Shown piece after piece: positions 10,705 to 18,329 of a DNA stretch of 36,673 nucleotides; within the stretch, counting starts at the first letter, position 1; the number at the start of each line of letters is the position of its first letter. A model generated the notes under the pieces. That model ran no database searches. It was not told where the DNA came from and saw nothing but the letters and a program-made list of their open reading frames with translations. Origin of the DNA: Chitinispirillales bacterium (GTDB taxonomy: Bacteria; Fibrobacterota; Chitinivibrionia; Chitinivibrionales; Chitinispirillaceae); the NCBI GenBank assembly GCA_031281225.1, contig JAITFQ010000076.1:1-36673 (forward strand), read 5' to 3'. The position numbers and the translations under genes are program-made.

Positions 10705-10734
10705 TTGACATCTATCATCCCTTAGTAGTATTTT
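10705..10734 (+). promoter_or_regulatory. Candidate sigma70-type promoter for the JAMM cassette
   Basis: TTGACA (10705-10710) is a perfect -35 box and TATTTT (10729-10734) follows after 18 bases. The TTG start of the JAMM gene is 38 bases further on, with AAGGAG between. Confidence 0.5.
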
Positions 10735-10772
10735 AGATTAGGTGCCGACAAACCAAGAAGGAGCGGTGGAAA

Positions 10773-11315
10773 TTGATTAAACCACAGGATGAAAATGTTA
10801 TACTTAACGATGAAAAAGTCCTTGAGACGCTCCTTAAAGTAGAACTGGAAATAAAGGATAGCAACGGTTGTGAAATAGGGGTTGTAGTCGATCGTAACGG
10901 GAAAGAAATTTACAGGGTTAACGGGCAAAAAGCCGAAGTAGAAGCCCCGCCCGATGACTTGGTTAAAAACAATGTTTTTACGCACAATCACCCTAGCGGA
11001 AATTGTGCATTCAGCAATAATGATATATATAATATCGTTAAACAAGATGGCTATGAACTGAGAGCCGTAACATCTGATGGACGGTTTGTGAGCCTGAGAA
11101 AAAACGCAAATGTTTGGGACGCCAATATCTTAAGTGGGTTTAGTAAGGTTAGCGGTTACAGGCTTTTTGTAAAAGCAAGTCAACTTGCGCAAATAAAGCA
11201 TAGCGGGCAAGCAACACCCATTCAAATAAACAAGGAGGCAGAAAACCTTGTAAACGAGTGGCTGCGCAATAATGCGGAAAAGTATGGCTATATTTTCACG
11301 GAAGGGGTGATATAA
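10773..11315 (+). CDS. JAMM/JAB-type metalloprotein related to RadC and phage-head JAB domains
   Basis: A 180-residue protein. The stretch THNHPSG...SNND contains His71, His73, Ser81 and Asp84 spaced H-x-H-x7-S-x2-D, the zinc-binding JAMM+ motif; Glu34 or Glu45 upstream could supply the catalytic acid. The preceding VVDRNGKEIYRVNG strands and following ELRAVTSDGRFVSL strand match the JAB fold in RadC-like and phage minor-head or polymorphic-toxin proteins. These domains are isopeptidases or peptidases in known cases; the substrate here is unknown. The C-terminal 60 residues are a helical extension I do not recognise. The start is TTG with AAGGAG 9 bases upstream, as no in-frame ATG exists nearby. 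AT-rich, unlike its neighbours, and one base upstream of the 85-residue gene. Confidence 0.72.
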   Translation: MIKPQDENVILNDEKVLETLLKVELEIKDSNGCEIGVVVDRNGKEIYRVNGQKAEVEAPPDDLVKNNVFTHNHPSGNCAFSNNDIYNIVKQDGYELRAVTSDGRFVSLRKNANVWDANILSGFSKVSGYRLFVKASQLAQIKHSGQATPIQINKEAENLVNEWLRNNAEKYGYIFTEGVI

Positions 11316-11316
11316 C

Positions 11317-11574
11317 ATGGTTTTGATATCCAAAACAGATGATGTAGAAGCCTTCAAAGTATGGGTTAGACCCCCAAACGAGGGGCCCAAAGGTTACGAT
11401 GATCGTATCGGCTTTATGGACGCCCTCTGCTTGGCTGTCCACTATAGAGACGAGTACAAATCGCCCCTAATGCTACAAGAATTGGAAAAGCTCTATCCGG
11501 GAGACGTAAAAGCGTCAATAAGGGTAGCCGAGGAAAATGTAAAATCGTCGATGAGCGAACTTGTATTCGCATGA
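11317..11574 (+). CDS. Unrecognised 85-residue partner of the JAMM protein
   Basis: Starts one base after the JAMM stop, so the two are almost certainly co-translated. The protein is acidic and predicted mostly helical: an N-terminal strand-rich part with FKVWVRPPNEGPKGYDDR, then helices around FMDALCLAVHYRDEY and LMLQELEKLYPGDV, and a helical tail. No signal peptide or membrane segment. I recognise no family. Being small and coupled to a probable enzyme it could be a substrate, inhibitor or immunity protein, which is inference only. Its last codons overlap the repeated leader that precedes the phosphatidyltransferase gene only by position, not sequence. Confidence 0.65.
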   Translation: MVLISKTDDVEAFKVWVRPPNEGPKGYDDRIGFMDALCLAVHYRDEYKSPLMLQELEKLYPGDVKASIRVAEENVKSSMSELVFA

Positions 11575-11586
11575 CCACTTTCTCAA

Positions 11587-11630
11587 TCATTTATATTTAC
11601 CTTTGCGGCAACTCTAAAATAAAGGGGTAT
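11587..11630 (+). repeat. Right copy of a ~43-base direct repeat flanking the JAMM cassette
   Basis: This leader of the phosphatidyltransferase gene (starting atcatttat, containing ttgcggcaactctaaaat and the aaagggg ribosome site) is repeated almost exactly at 10550-10593 in the same orientation, about 1,037 bases upstream. The two copies bracket the JAMM gene and its partner. Confidence 0.8.
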
Positions 11631-11633
11631 CTT

Positions 11634-12230
11634 ATGAATTTAGCGACATTAATCACCGCTTCCCGCGTAGCCATCGCGCCGGTGTTTGCGTATCTGTTTA
11701 TTAAAGGGTACGGCTCGGACGGCAGCGGGTGGATATATGCCTGCGTCGCGCTGGCCGCCCTCATAGAACTGTCGGACATAATCGACGGCACGGTCGCGCG
11801 GGCGCGCAAAGAGGTCACGGACTTCGGAAAAGTTTTTGACCCGGTCGCCGACAGCGTCTCCCGCCAAACGGTTTTTATTGCGTTTATGGTCGCCGGCATT
11901 ATCCCCCTCTGGATGTACCTTGTGTTTTTTTACCGCGACGCGTTCATGCAACTGCTTCGGATAGTCTGCGCGTCGAGCGGCGTCGTCCTCGCGGCGCGGA
12001 AGTCGGGGAAGATCAAGGCGGTCTTGCAGGGGATAGCGACGTTTGGGGTCCTGGCGGTAGTTTGGGCAATCGGCGCAGGGCGGATGGAAGCGGTCGTCTG
12101 GGGGCGGCACCCCGGATTTTGGGTAATGATTCTGCCGGCGGTCTACACCTTATTGTCGGTTATTGACTATATTGTGCCGAATGGAAAATTGATTTTGAAA
12201 ATGATGGAAGCAAAAAACAAGGGGGGATGA
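11634..12230 (+). CDS. CDP-alcohol phosphatidyltransferase family protein (PgsA-like)
   Basis: A 198-residue integral membrane enzyme. The family motif D-G-x2-A-R-x8-G-x3-D-x3-D is present at DGTVARARKEVTDFGKVFDP (about residues 44-67), with all catalytic acids intact. Several hydrophobic helices follow. Members transfer an alcohol headgroup to CDP-diacylglycerol; PgsA makes phosphatidylglycerol phosphate, but the substrate cannot be fixed from sequence. The ATG at 11634 is chosen over the longer frame from 11571 because it has AAAGGGG 8 bases upstream and begins NLATLITASRVA, the usual start. Its leader and parts of its body are duplicated at 10551-10645. A short GGGGA/TCCCC hairpin overlaps the stop. 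Confidence 0.88.
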   Translation: MNLATLITASRVAIAPVFAYLFIKGYGSDGSGWIYACVALAALIELSDIIDGTVARARKEVTDFGKVFDPVADSVSRQTVFIAFMVAGIIPLWMYLVFFYRDAFMQLLRIVCASSGVVLAARKSGKIKAVLQGIATFGVLAVVWAIGAGRMEAVVWGRHPGFWVMILPAVYTLLSVIDYIVPNGKLILKMMEAKNKGG

Positions 12231-12249
12231 ATCCCCATTATTTTATATT

Positions 12250-12278
12250 TTGACTTTATCATTTCCCTGATTTATATT
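12250..12278 (+). promoter_or_regulatory. Candidate sigma70-type promoter for the flavodoxin gene
   Basis: TTGACT (12250-12255), a 17-base spacer and TATATT (12273-12278). The ATG is only 10 bases after the -10 box and has no Shine-Dalgarno, so the transcript would be leaderless or nearly so. Confidence 0.5.
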
Positions 12279-12288
12279 ATAAGACACT

Positions 12289-12780
12289 ATGAAAAATATA
12301 GCCATTGTCCTTCACACTAATTCCGGGCACACCCTCAAGTTCGCCCAGGCCATTCGAGACAAGCTCGTTGCGCTAGGGCACGAGGTTGATCTGCTTGGCC
12401 TGCGCATAGCCGGTTCGGCAACGCCCGGCTTTATGTTCATCCCCGGCGCCGGCGGCGGAAGGTTCACTATAAAGTCACCGCCTGAGGTAACCGGATACGA
12501 CGTTATCCTCGTTGGCGGCCCGGTGTGGATGTTCAAGGCTTCGCCGGTAATCATGCGGTATCTTGCCGAGGACTTGCCGGTTATCAAGGGGAAGAAAGCA
12601 CTCTCTTTTGCGACGTTGCTTTTCAGGGGCGGCGCCCGTGCACTGCGTATGATGAACGACGAGCTTGAGACTTCGGGGGCGGATGTGCTCGAGGGGGAAG
12701 CATTGCGTTATTTTATGAAGTTTAACGAGGCCGAGCTGGTAGCGGCGGTTGACAGAATTTGCGAGCGAGTCACATCTTAA
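12289..12780 (+). CDS. Flavodoxin-like protein
   Basis: A 163-residue protein with a flavodoxin-like fold. The N-terminal loop HTNSGHTLKFAQAI (residues 9-22) corresponds to the FMN phosphate-binding loop (T/S-x-S-G-x-T), and YDVILVGGPVWMFKASP (about 66-82) is the strand-loop that packs on the flavin ring in flavodoxin/NAD(P)H-oxidoreductase-like proteins. No signal peptide, so cytosolic. It probably binds FMN and shuttles electrons or senses redox state; partners are unknown. The histidine kinase follows on the same strand after 44 bases and an intergenic palindrome. Confidence 0.82.
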   Translation: MKNIAIVLHTNSGHTLKFAQAIRDKLVALGHEVDLLGLRIAGSATPGFMFIPGAGGGRFTIKSPPEVTGYDVILVGGPVWMFKASPVIMRYLAEDLPVIKGKKALSFATLLFRGGARALRMMNDELETSGADVLEGEALRYFMKFNEAELVAAVDRICERVTS

Positions 12781-12798
12781 CCTGACCCAAAAACCCGT

Positions 12799-12822
12799 AT
12801 GGGCGGACGGTGTTCGCCCTTA
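12799..12822. repeat. Intergenic GC-rich palindrome (dispersed family)
   Basis: Hairpin gggcgga...ttcgccc with a short loop, preceded by at. Nearly the same sequence (gggcgga, spacer, ttcgccc) lies at 22727-22749. It covers the GTG at 12810, which argues for the ATG at 12825 as the kinase start. Confidence 0.6.
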
Positions 12823-12824
12823 AA

Positions 12825-13973
12825 ATGCCGAGGAACACAATTTTGGACATCGAACAAAGCAATTCCGAGCGCCAGCTATACATCAGCCAAAAGCTGGACA
12901 TCGTTGGCCAGTTAGCCGGCGGCATTTCCCACAATTTTAATAACCAGCTTACCGGGATTATGGGGTTCGCCAACCTTATCAGCATGAGGTCGGGCGACGA
13001 CAATATCAAAAAGTTCGCCGATGAGATTCTCGGCATCTGCAAAAACGCCGGCGACATGGTACGGGAGCTGCTCACTTTCGCCCGCTACAAGCCGGTGGCT
13101 ACAGCCGATATAGACGTTCACGGCATTATCACCACTATTACCAATCTTCTCGCCAACAGTATCGACAAACGGATCGTTATTGAACATAAGCTCAGCGCGG
13201 AGCACTGCGCAGTGGTAGCCGACGCGATTCAGTTGCAGAGCGCACTTCTGAATTTGGCGCTAAATTCCAAAGATGCAATGCCCAAGGGTGGGGTCATCAC
13301 GTTTACTACGTCCAATATCGTTGACGGCAATGGCGGCTGTTTTGTGAAGATAGAGGTCGCCGACACCGGCAGCGGCTTCGGCGGCGACGTTGAGCCGCAT
13401 CTGTTTGAACCGTTTTTTACCACCAAGGGGCAGGGGCATGTCGGCCTTGGGCTATCGGCGGTGTACAGGTTTGTGAAATCAATGAACGGAGTGATAGAGG
13501 TGAGCAGCACTGAGGGGCGGGGGACATCGGTAGTTCTTCTGCTCCCGGTCTACGCCGCCGCTGCGGACGTGGCGGAAATTTGCCGTACGAGCACGGGCGG
13601 CACCAAGAGAGTAGAGGGCGGCACGATACTTTTAGTCGACGACGACAAGGGCATCCGCGACAGCATATCCGCGTTTCTGAAAGGGCTGGGCTACATCGTA
13701 ATCACCGCAAGCGACGGCCTTGAAGCAGTAGAGGGGTACACAGACACATACGCCGGAGTTGATTTGGTAATTATGGACATGGTAATGCCGCGCATGGGCG
13801 GCAAGGAAGCGTTTGTGAAGATGAGGGCGATCAACCCCGCGATAAGAGCGGTCGGCATTACAGGCTTCACCAAGCACACCGCCGAAGAGATGACCGCGCT
13901 CGGTATGAAGCGGATCCTGCACAAGCCATTTTCGTTCGACGAACTGTCGAGCGTCGTCACGGAATATATTTGA
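12825..13973 (+). CDS. Hybrid histidine kinase with C-terminal receiver, no sensor domain
   Basis: About 382 residues, soluble. The dimerisation helix carries the phosphoacceptor histidine in GGISHNFNNQLTG (residue 36 from this start), followed by the HATPase domain: N box LLNLALNSKDAM, G1 VADTGSGFGG, F box FEPFFTTKG and G2 GLGLSAVYRFV. A receiver domain occupies about residues 265-382 with LLVDDDKGIRD, the phospho-acceptor Asp in VIMDMVMPRMGG and the conserved Lys in HKPFSF. It has no PAS, GAF or membrane part before the H box, so it may take its signal from a partner protein. GTG at 12810 is an alternative start but lies in a palindrome. The nrdR start is one base after the stop. Confidence 0.88.
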   Translation: MPRNTILDIEQSNSERQLYISQKLDIVGQLAGGISHNFNNQLTGIMGFANLISMRSGDDNIKKFADEILGICKNAGDMVRELLTFARYKPVATADIDVHGIITTITNLLANSIDKRIVIEHKLSAEHCAVVADAIQLQSALLNLALNSKDAMPKGGVITFTTSNIVDGNGGCFVKIEVADTGSGFGGDVEPHLFEPFFTTKGQGHVGLGLSAVYRFVKSMNGVIEVSSTEGRGTSVVLLLPVYAAAADVAEICRTSTGGTKRVEGGTILLVDDDKGIRDSISAFLKGLGYIVITASDGLEAVEGYTDTYAGVDLVIMDMVMPRMGGKEAFVKMRAINPAIRAVGITGFTKHTAEEMTALGMKRILHKPFSFDELSSVVTEYI

Positions 13974-13974
13974 T

Positions 13975-14430
13975 ATGCGCTGCCCATTCTGTTCGCACGA
14001 AGAAGACCGCGTGGTAGATTCGCGCACCAGCAAAGAGGGCGGTGCCGTACGGCGCCGCCGCGAGTGCCTCGACTGCGGCCGCCGGTTCACAACGTACGAA
14101 TACATAGAAAACATATCCCTCACAATAATAAAAAACGACCAGCGGCGCGAAGCCTACGACCGCCAAAAATTGACGCAGGGGATCACCTCCGCGTGCAAAA
14201 AACGTCCGATAAGCCTGAAAAAAATTGAGAGCATCGTCGACAAAATTGAAAATTTAATCGAAAAAACAAGCAAGAACGAAGTCCCAAGCTCAGAGATTGG
14301 GAGGATGGTGATGACCGAGCTTTACGGCCTCGACGAAGTTGCCTACATAAGGTTCGCGTCCGTATACAGAAAGTTCAAGGACGTGAGCGAGTTCATCTCC
14401 GAGGTTAAGGGGATAGAGGCGAAACATTAA
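13975..14430 (+). CDS. nrdR: Transcriptional repressor NrdR
   Basis: A 151-residue protein, the normal NrdR length. The N-terminal zinc ribbon uses Cys3, Cys6, Cys31 and Cys34 (CPFC and CLDC). It is followed by VVDSR and the ATP-cone domain with VIKNDQRREAYDRQKL-like sequence (residues 45-65 read IIKNDQRREAYDRQKLTQGI) and a C-terminal helical part. NrdR senses ATP/dATP and represses ribonucleotide-reductase genes by binding paired NrdR boxes. It follows the kinase gene by one base, so is likely cotranscribed. No NrdR box was noticed in the window. Its 3' end overlaps the convergent DUF5683-type gene by four bases. Confidence 0.96.
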   Translation: MRCPFCSHEEDRVVDSRTSKEGGAVRRRRECLDCGRRFTTYEYIENISLTIIKNDQRREAYDRQKLTQGITSACKKRPISLKKIESIVDKIENLIEKTSKNEVPSSEIGRMVMTELYGLDEVAYIRFASVYRKFKDVSEFISEVKGIEAKH

Positions 14431-15110
14431 AAATTCACCACCAGCGCCGCCCCGCCCAAATCCGGCGACAGAGCCGGCTCAAACCTTACGCCGCGCGACA
14501 AGCTCTTTTTTTGGAATACCCGCAAGTCAACCATCGACGCCAGCCGGTTCGCCACTAGTGCGCCTATGAAGAACGACGACGCCACGCGCAGGTTTCGCGC
14601 CTGCTGGCGCAGGCCGTTGTATTCGCCCCGCTGGCTCTCGTCACCCCAGCGCCACCACGAATCGGGATCAAGATACATGAATTCTGCGTCGCCCCGCGAC
14701 AGTTCTACGGCTTCGTTGTACGCCGCGGCGTCCATGAACGCGCCTACGTGGCGCCAATACGCTTCGCCGGAGGGAGCACGGGTAATCCCGGCCACGGCGG
14801 CAGCGTAGGAACGCGCTTCCTTCTCCTGCCGGCCAGCAAGGGCGTTGAACGTAACCGCCCCAAAGAACGACGCGGCATCGATAGACATGTACACGAGCGC
14901 GCTTTTAGGCTTGTCTATATAGTAGTGCCCGGCTCCCGGCAGCAGGGCGGACAAACCGATGGCGGCAGTGAGGTTATACGGGATTTCGACTTGGATGTCG
15001 AACAGATTCACGTCTTTGGTGATGATTTCGTCCTCAACAATTACTTGCGCGGCGGCGTTGAAAGCGAGGGCCGCGAGGAGGGCTGCGGTCAGCACGCGCG
15101 GCAGCCTCAA
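14427..15110 (-). CDS. DUF5683-type envelope protein, short paralogue
   Basis: A 227-residue protein with a signal peptide (cleavage near AQ-V, residues 22-23). Around residues 52-72 LSALLPGAGHYYIDKPKSALVY matches the P-G-x-G-x-x-Y core of DUF5683, with a hydrophobic helix after it. A second hydrophobic segment (about 180-195) precedes a C-terminal ALVVNF ending. DUF5683 proteins are found mostly in FCB-group bacteria and their function is unknown. It overlaps the longer paralogue by four bases, and both have the same overall order: PGxG core, a polar middle, then a hydrophobic segment and a barrel-like end. Probably the last gene of a dapA-dapB-DUF5683-DUF5683 unit. Confidence 0.68.
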   Translation of the reverse strand: MRLPRVLTAALLAALAFNAAAQVIVEDEIITKDVNLFDIQVEIPYNLTAAIGLSALLPGAGHYYIDKPKSALVYMSIDAASFFGAVTFNALAGRQEKEARSYAAAVAGITRAPSGEAYWRHVGAFMDAAAYNEAVELSRGDAEFMYLDPDSWWRWGDESQRGEYNGLRQQARNLRVASSFFIGALVANRLASMVDLRVFQKKSLSRGVRFEPALSPDLGGAALVVNF

Positions 15111-16513
15111 AATTTCACCCTGAACGCAATCCCCGGCGATGTTTCCGAGCCGGTGAAGACGTACTGCTGTTCGACGGAGATTCTATTCCACGCGCTCTCC
15201 CTGCCGAGGAGCCGCGCGTTGTGCGCGCGCGCCGTGAAGCCGGCGTCTATCGCGCTCACTATGTGGTTGACGACCAGGGCGTAGAGTGTGAAGTTTACGA
15301 AGTCGTGGTAGGAGTTCGCGTCATTCATCATTGAGTTGTACTGCTCCTGATAGCTTGAATAGCCGCGCGCCCACTGCTCGTCGCGCATAGCGTTGCCGTT
15401 GGCATCGGCCACCCTTCTTACCAGGTAAAAGAGGTGGCTTCGCGCTTCGGGAAGGTTTCCGGCGTCGCTGAACGACCTGTATACGCCGCTTTGGCGCTGA
15501 AGGGTGTCGTTCTGCCCGAGCGCGATTATCTCGTTTAACGTAAATTCATTGTCGCGCCACCCCGGGGTAAAGTCAACGTTGCGGATGGTTTCGTAGAAAT
15601 AGGTCTCCCTATTTGCCGCCGCGTCGTAGAAGGCATCGTCGTACGGTTCCCACGGCAGAACGGCCACCGCCCTGCTGGTGTCAATATAACCGCCGGCAAG
15701 CCGCCTCTCAAACTCCTGCAGCAACTGCCGGTCGTATTCCCTCAATTGCTCAACGTCAAAATGCCGGTCGGCGAACTTGTGCGCGTCGCGCTTTTTCGAT
15801 TTTCCGACTGAGTTGAGATAAGCCGCCACCCCAATCACCGCAACCTCCGCCGCGATGAAACCGCCGGCCTTGATGTAGTCGCGCGAGTACGCCTGACCAA
15901 GCCCCGGCACGAGAAACGAAAGCAGCATCGCGAGACGCGGTGAGCGGTATTCGGCAAGGTTTTGCGCGAAATTCACTGTCCGGCCATCCTCAATCACCAT
16001 GGGGCCGAGATCGGCGGTGTCGGCGGAAATCGACGCCCGGCGGACAGGCGCCCGGCCCGGCTGCCGCGTGTCGCCGGCAACGGGCGTTTGGGCGGAATCG
16101 GCTGCTACCGCCGATTCCGCAGATGCCGATAGCGAATCGACCGCGATAGTGTCTTTGGCTACGACAGCCGGTATGTACTCCCCTAACAAGCCGTCCTCTT
16201 CGTCATCTTCGGCCAAAAGCTTGTCGAGGTCAAGACCCCGCTGCTGGGGGGCCGGCGGGCCGTCGCTGTCAACGGCAATGTCATCACCGGCTGGTTCCCC
16301 GCTAACAGCAGGTTCGCCGTCATTATCCTCGCCGTTGTCACTATCTGCGGCAATATTTGCAGATTCTTCACCGACAGCGCCATCACTATCAACGGCAATA
16401 TCCGCGGGTTTTTCGCTGACAGCGGAACCGTCGTCGGCAATAACAACGGGCTCGTCACTATCAACAGCAAACGCTGCGGCGGCCAGCAATAAACAGATAA
16501 TCAGTATTTTCAT
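15107..16513 (-). CDS. DUF5683-type envelope protein with acidic repeat N-terminus
   Basis: A 468-residue protein with a signal peptide (cleavage near AFA-V, residue 16). Residues 17-125 are a low-complexity acidic region with repeats of AVDSD/AADSD at irregular spacing. After a polar linker comes SPRLAMLLSFLVPGLGQAYSR (about 190-212), the DUF5683 core with its P-G-x-G-Q-x-Y motif, then a hydrophobic helix. A later hydrophobic segment (about 415-430) and a FRVKF end mirror the shorter neighbour. The acidic region, sitting just after the signal peptide, suggests a calcium- or surface-facing flexible tether, which is inference. It starts three bases after the dapB stop. Confidence 0.68.
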   Translation of the reverse strand: MKILIICLLLAAAAFAVDSDEPVVIADDGSAVSEKPADIAVDSDGAVGEESANIAADSDNGEDNDGEPAVSGEPAGDDIAVDSDGPPAPQQRGLDLDKLLAEDDEEDGLLGEYIPAVVAKDTIAVDSLSASAESAVAADSAQTPVAGDTRQPGRAPVRRASISADTADLGPMVIEDGRTVNFAQNLAEYRSPRLAMLLSFLVPGLGQAYSRDYIKAGGFIAAEVAVIGVAAYLNSVGKSKKRDAHKFADRHFDVEQLREYDRQLLQEFERRLAGGYIDTSRAVAVLPWEPYDDAFYDAAANRETYFYETIRNVDFTPGWRDNEFTLNEIIALGQNDTLQRQSGVYRSFSDAGNLPEARSHLFYLVRRVADANGNAMRDEQWARGYSSYQEQYNSMMNDANSYHDFVNFTLYALVVNHIVSAIDAGFTARAHNARLLGRESAWNRISVEQQYVFTGSETSPGIAFRVKF

Positions 16514-16516
16514 AAA

Positions 16517-17332
16517 TCAGATCTCCAAGACATCCCGCATCGTATAGGCGCCCGGATTTTTCCCCAGTATCCACTTCGCCGCCACTACCGCGCCGCGCGC
16601 GAAAATTCCGCGGTTGTGCGCCATGTGCCGCAACTCCACCCGCTCGCCCATTCCGGCAAACAACACCGTATGGTCGCCCGTGATGTCGCCGCCCCTAACC
16701 GCGTGCATCCCTATCTCAAGCGGCGGGCGCGTGCCGTCAATCATCCCCTCACGGCCATTGACAACCGCTTCATCGTACGTCCGACCGACCGCCTTCGCCG
16801 CGACCTCGCCGAGCGTGCGAGCGGTGCCACTCGGGGAATCCTTTTTGAAGCGGTGATGCGCCTCAATGATCTCAATGTCAAACGCGCCGCCGAGCTTTTT
16901 GGCGACGAGTTCGGTGAGCGAAAACAGCAGGTTAACCCCAAGGCTCATGTTTGTGCTGACGATGACGGGTACCGACGCCGACGCAATCTTGGCGAGTTCG
17001 TGATCCTCTTTTTCGAGGCCGGTCGTCCCGACAACCAACGGCATTTTCAGTTCGGCGGCCCGCGACAGGTTGGCGCGGGTTGAGGCCACAGACGAAAAAT
17101 CAATAATAACGGCGTTTTCGCGGACGCCGGTTTCCTCTATGGACGCCGCGACCTTAACGCCGCCGCAGTCCACACCGATGCAGGCACCGTAGGTGTGGCC
17201 GATTTTTTGGTGGCCGGCGTGCTCGACGGCACCGGCGAGACAGACGGCGGGGTCATCCAGTACGATTTTGGCGATCTCTATACCCATGCGGCCTAGGGCG
17301 CCTACTATTACTACATTCGTTTTTGCTGACAT
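16517..17332 (-). CDS. dapB: 4-hydroxy-tetrahydrodipicolinate reductase
   Basis: About 271 residues from ATG 17332, the normal DapB length. It reduces 4-hydroxy-tetrahydrodipicolinate with NAD(P)H in the lysine/meso-diaminopimelate route needed for peptidoglycan. The dinucleotide motif is VGALGRMG (residues 10-17), FSSVAS and VVGTTG follow, and the catalytic loop EAHHRFKKDSPSGTA (158-172) holds the His pair and Lys164. The frame is open to 17401, but those 23 extra residues do not look like DapB, and GAGG stands near the 17332 start. dapA is 72 bases upstream and the DUF5683 gene three bases downstream. Confidence 0.95.
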   Translation of the reverse strand: MSAKTNVVIVGALGRMGIEIAKIVLDDPAVCLAGAVEHAGHQKIGHTYGACIGVDCGGVKVAASIEETGVRENAVIIDFSSVASTRANLSRAAELKMPLVVGTTGLEKEDHELAKIASASVPVIVSTNMSLGVNLLFSLTELVAKKLGGAFDIEIIEAHHRFKKDSPSGTARTLGEVAAKAVGRTYDEAVVNGREGMIDGTRPPLEIGMHAVRGGDITGDHTVLFAGMGERVELRHMAHNRGIFARGAVVAAKWILGKNPGAYTMRDVLEI

Positions 17333-17404
17333 ATTATGCCTCAATATTAAAGTTAAAGGGGTTACACCCCCTGCAACGGTCCCCGCCCGCGTTTCAAACA
17401 TTTT

Positions 17405-18289
17405 TTATTTGTATGTTTTCCAAACAGACAGTAATTTCTCCTTGTTGGTGTCTGACATTGGCGCTAAGGGTAGTCTTACAGGGCCTGACGCCAAACCTAT
17501 TTCGGCCATGCACACCTTTACGGGCGCGGGGTTTGTTTCAATAAAAACTATTTGTGACAGCGGCAGCAGTTCCTCGTGTATTTCTAGGGCGGCGTGGTGG
17601 TCGCCTTTTTGGTACAGGGCTACCATTTTGCTCATCTTGGCGGGGACGATGTTGCCTATTACCGATATTACACCTTTGCCGCCGCAGGCAAGGACGGGAA
17701 GGGTCATGCCGTCGTCGCCGGAGAGGATGTCGAGACGGTCGCCGCAGAGGCGGTGGATCTCTGAGATTTGGGTTATGTTGCCGCTGGCTTCCTTTACGGC
17801 CATGACCTGCGGGATGTCGCAGAGCCTTGCCACGGTTTCGGGGAGCATGTTCACGGCGGTGCGGCCGGGTACGTTGTAAACTACCATCGGGATATCGACC
17901 TTGGCGGCTATCGCGCTGAAATGCCGGTAGAGGCCCTCCTGCGTGGGCTTATTGTAGTAGGGCGTGATGCTCATGATCGCGTCGGCACCGCTTTTTTTGG
18001 CGTGGAGCGCGGCTTCGACCGCCTCACTCGTGTTGTTTGAGCCGGCACCGGCGATCACCTGCACGCGGCCTTTGGCCTGTTCAATCGCGATATCAACCAC
18101 CCTTTTGTGCTCTTCCCACGTGAGCGTCGCGCTCTCGCCAGTCGTACCGCACGGGACGATTCCGGCGACACCGTTTGCGATGAGAAATTCGATGTTTGAG
18201 CGGAGGCCCTCCTCGTTGAGGGAACCGTCGCTGTTGAACGGCGTGACGATGGCCACGTAGCAGCCGCAGAATTCAATTTTTTTTCCCAT
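17405..18289 (-). CDS. dapA: 4-hydroxy-tetrahydrodipicolinate synthase
   Basis: A 294-residue class I aldolase. It condenses pyruvate with aspartate semialdehyde, the first committed step to lysine and meso-diaminopimelate. The substrate loop is CGTTGESATLTW (47-58), the catalytic Tyr is in VVYNVPGRT (Tyr138), and the Schiff-base lysine is Lys166 in AVKEASG. Length and motifs are normal. The ATG at 18289 has AAAGGAA upstream. A terminator-like hairpin separates it from rplI, so dapA probably begins its own transcription unit; no clear promoter stands out in the 147-base gap. Confidence 0.96.
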   Translation of the reverse strand: MGKKIEFCGCYVAIVTPFNSDGSLNEEGLRSNIEFLIANGVAGIVPCGTTGESATLTWEEHKRVVDIAIEQAKGRVQVIAGAGSNNTSEAVEAALHAKKSGADAIMSITPYYNKPTQEGLYRHFSAIAAKVDIPMVVYNVPGRTAVNMLPETVARLCDIPQVMAVKEASGNITQISEIHRLCGDRLDILSGDDGMTLPVLACGGKGVISVIGNIVPAKMSKMVALYQKGDHHAALEIHEELLPLSQIVFIETNPAPVKVCMAEIGLASGPVRLPLAPMSDTNKEKLLSVWKTYK

Positions 18290-18329
18290 TTTTTTATTTG
18301 GTTCCTTTCGTTATGTCTGTGCGAAAAAC

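Noticed and set aside
11571-11633. An N-terminal extension of the phosphatidyltransferase
   Set aside because: The ATG at 11634 has the ribosome site and family start; the upstream part is the duplicated leader.
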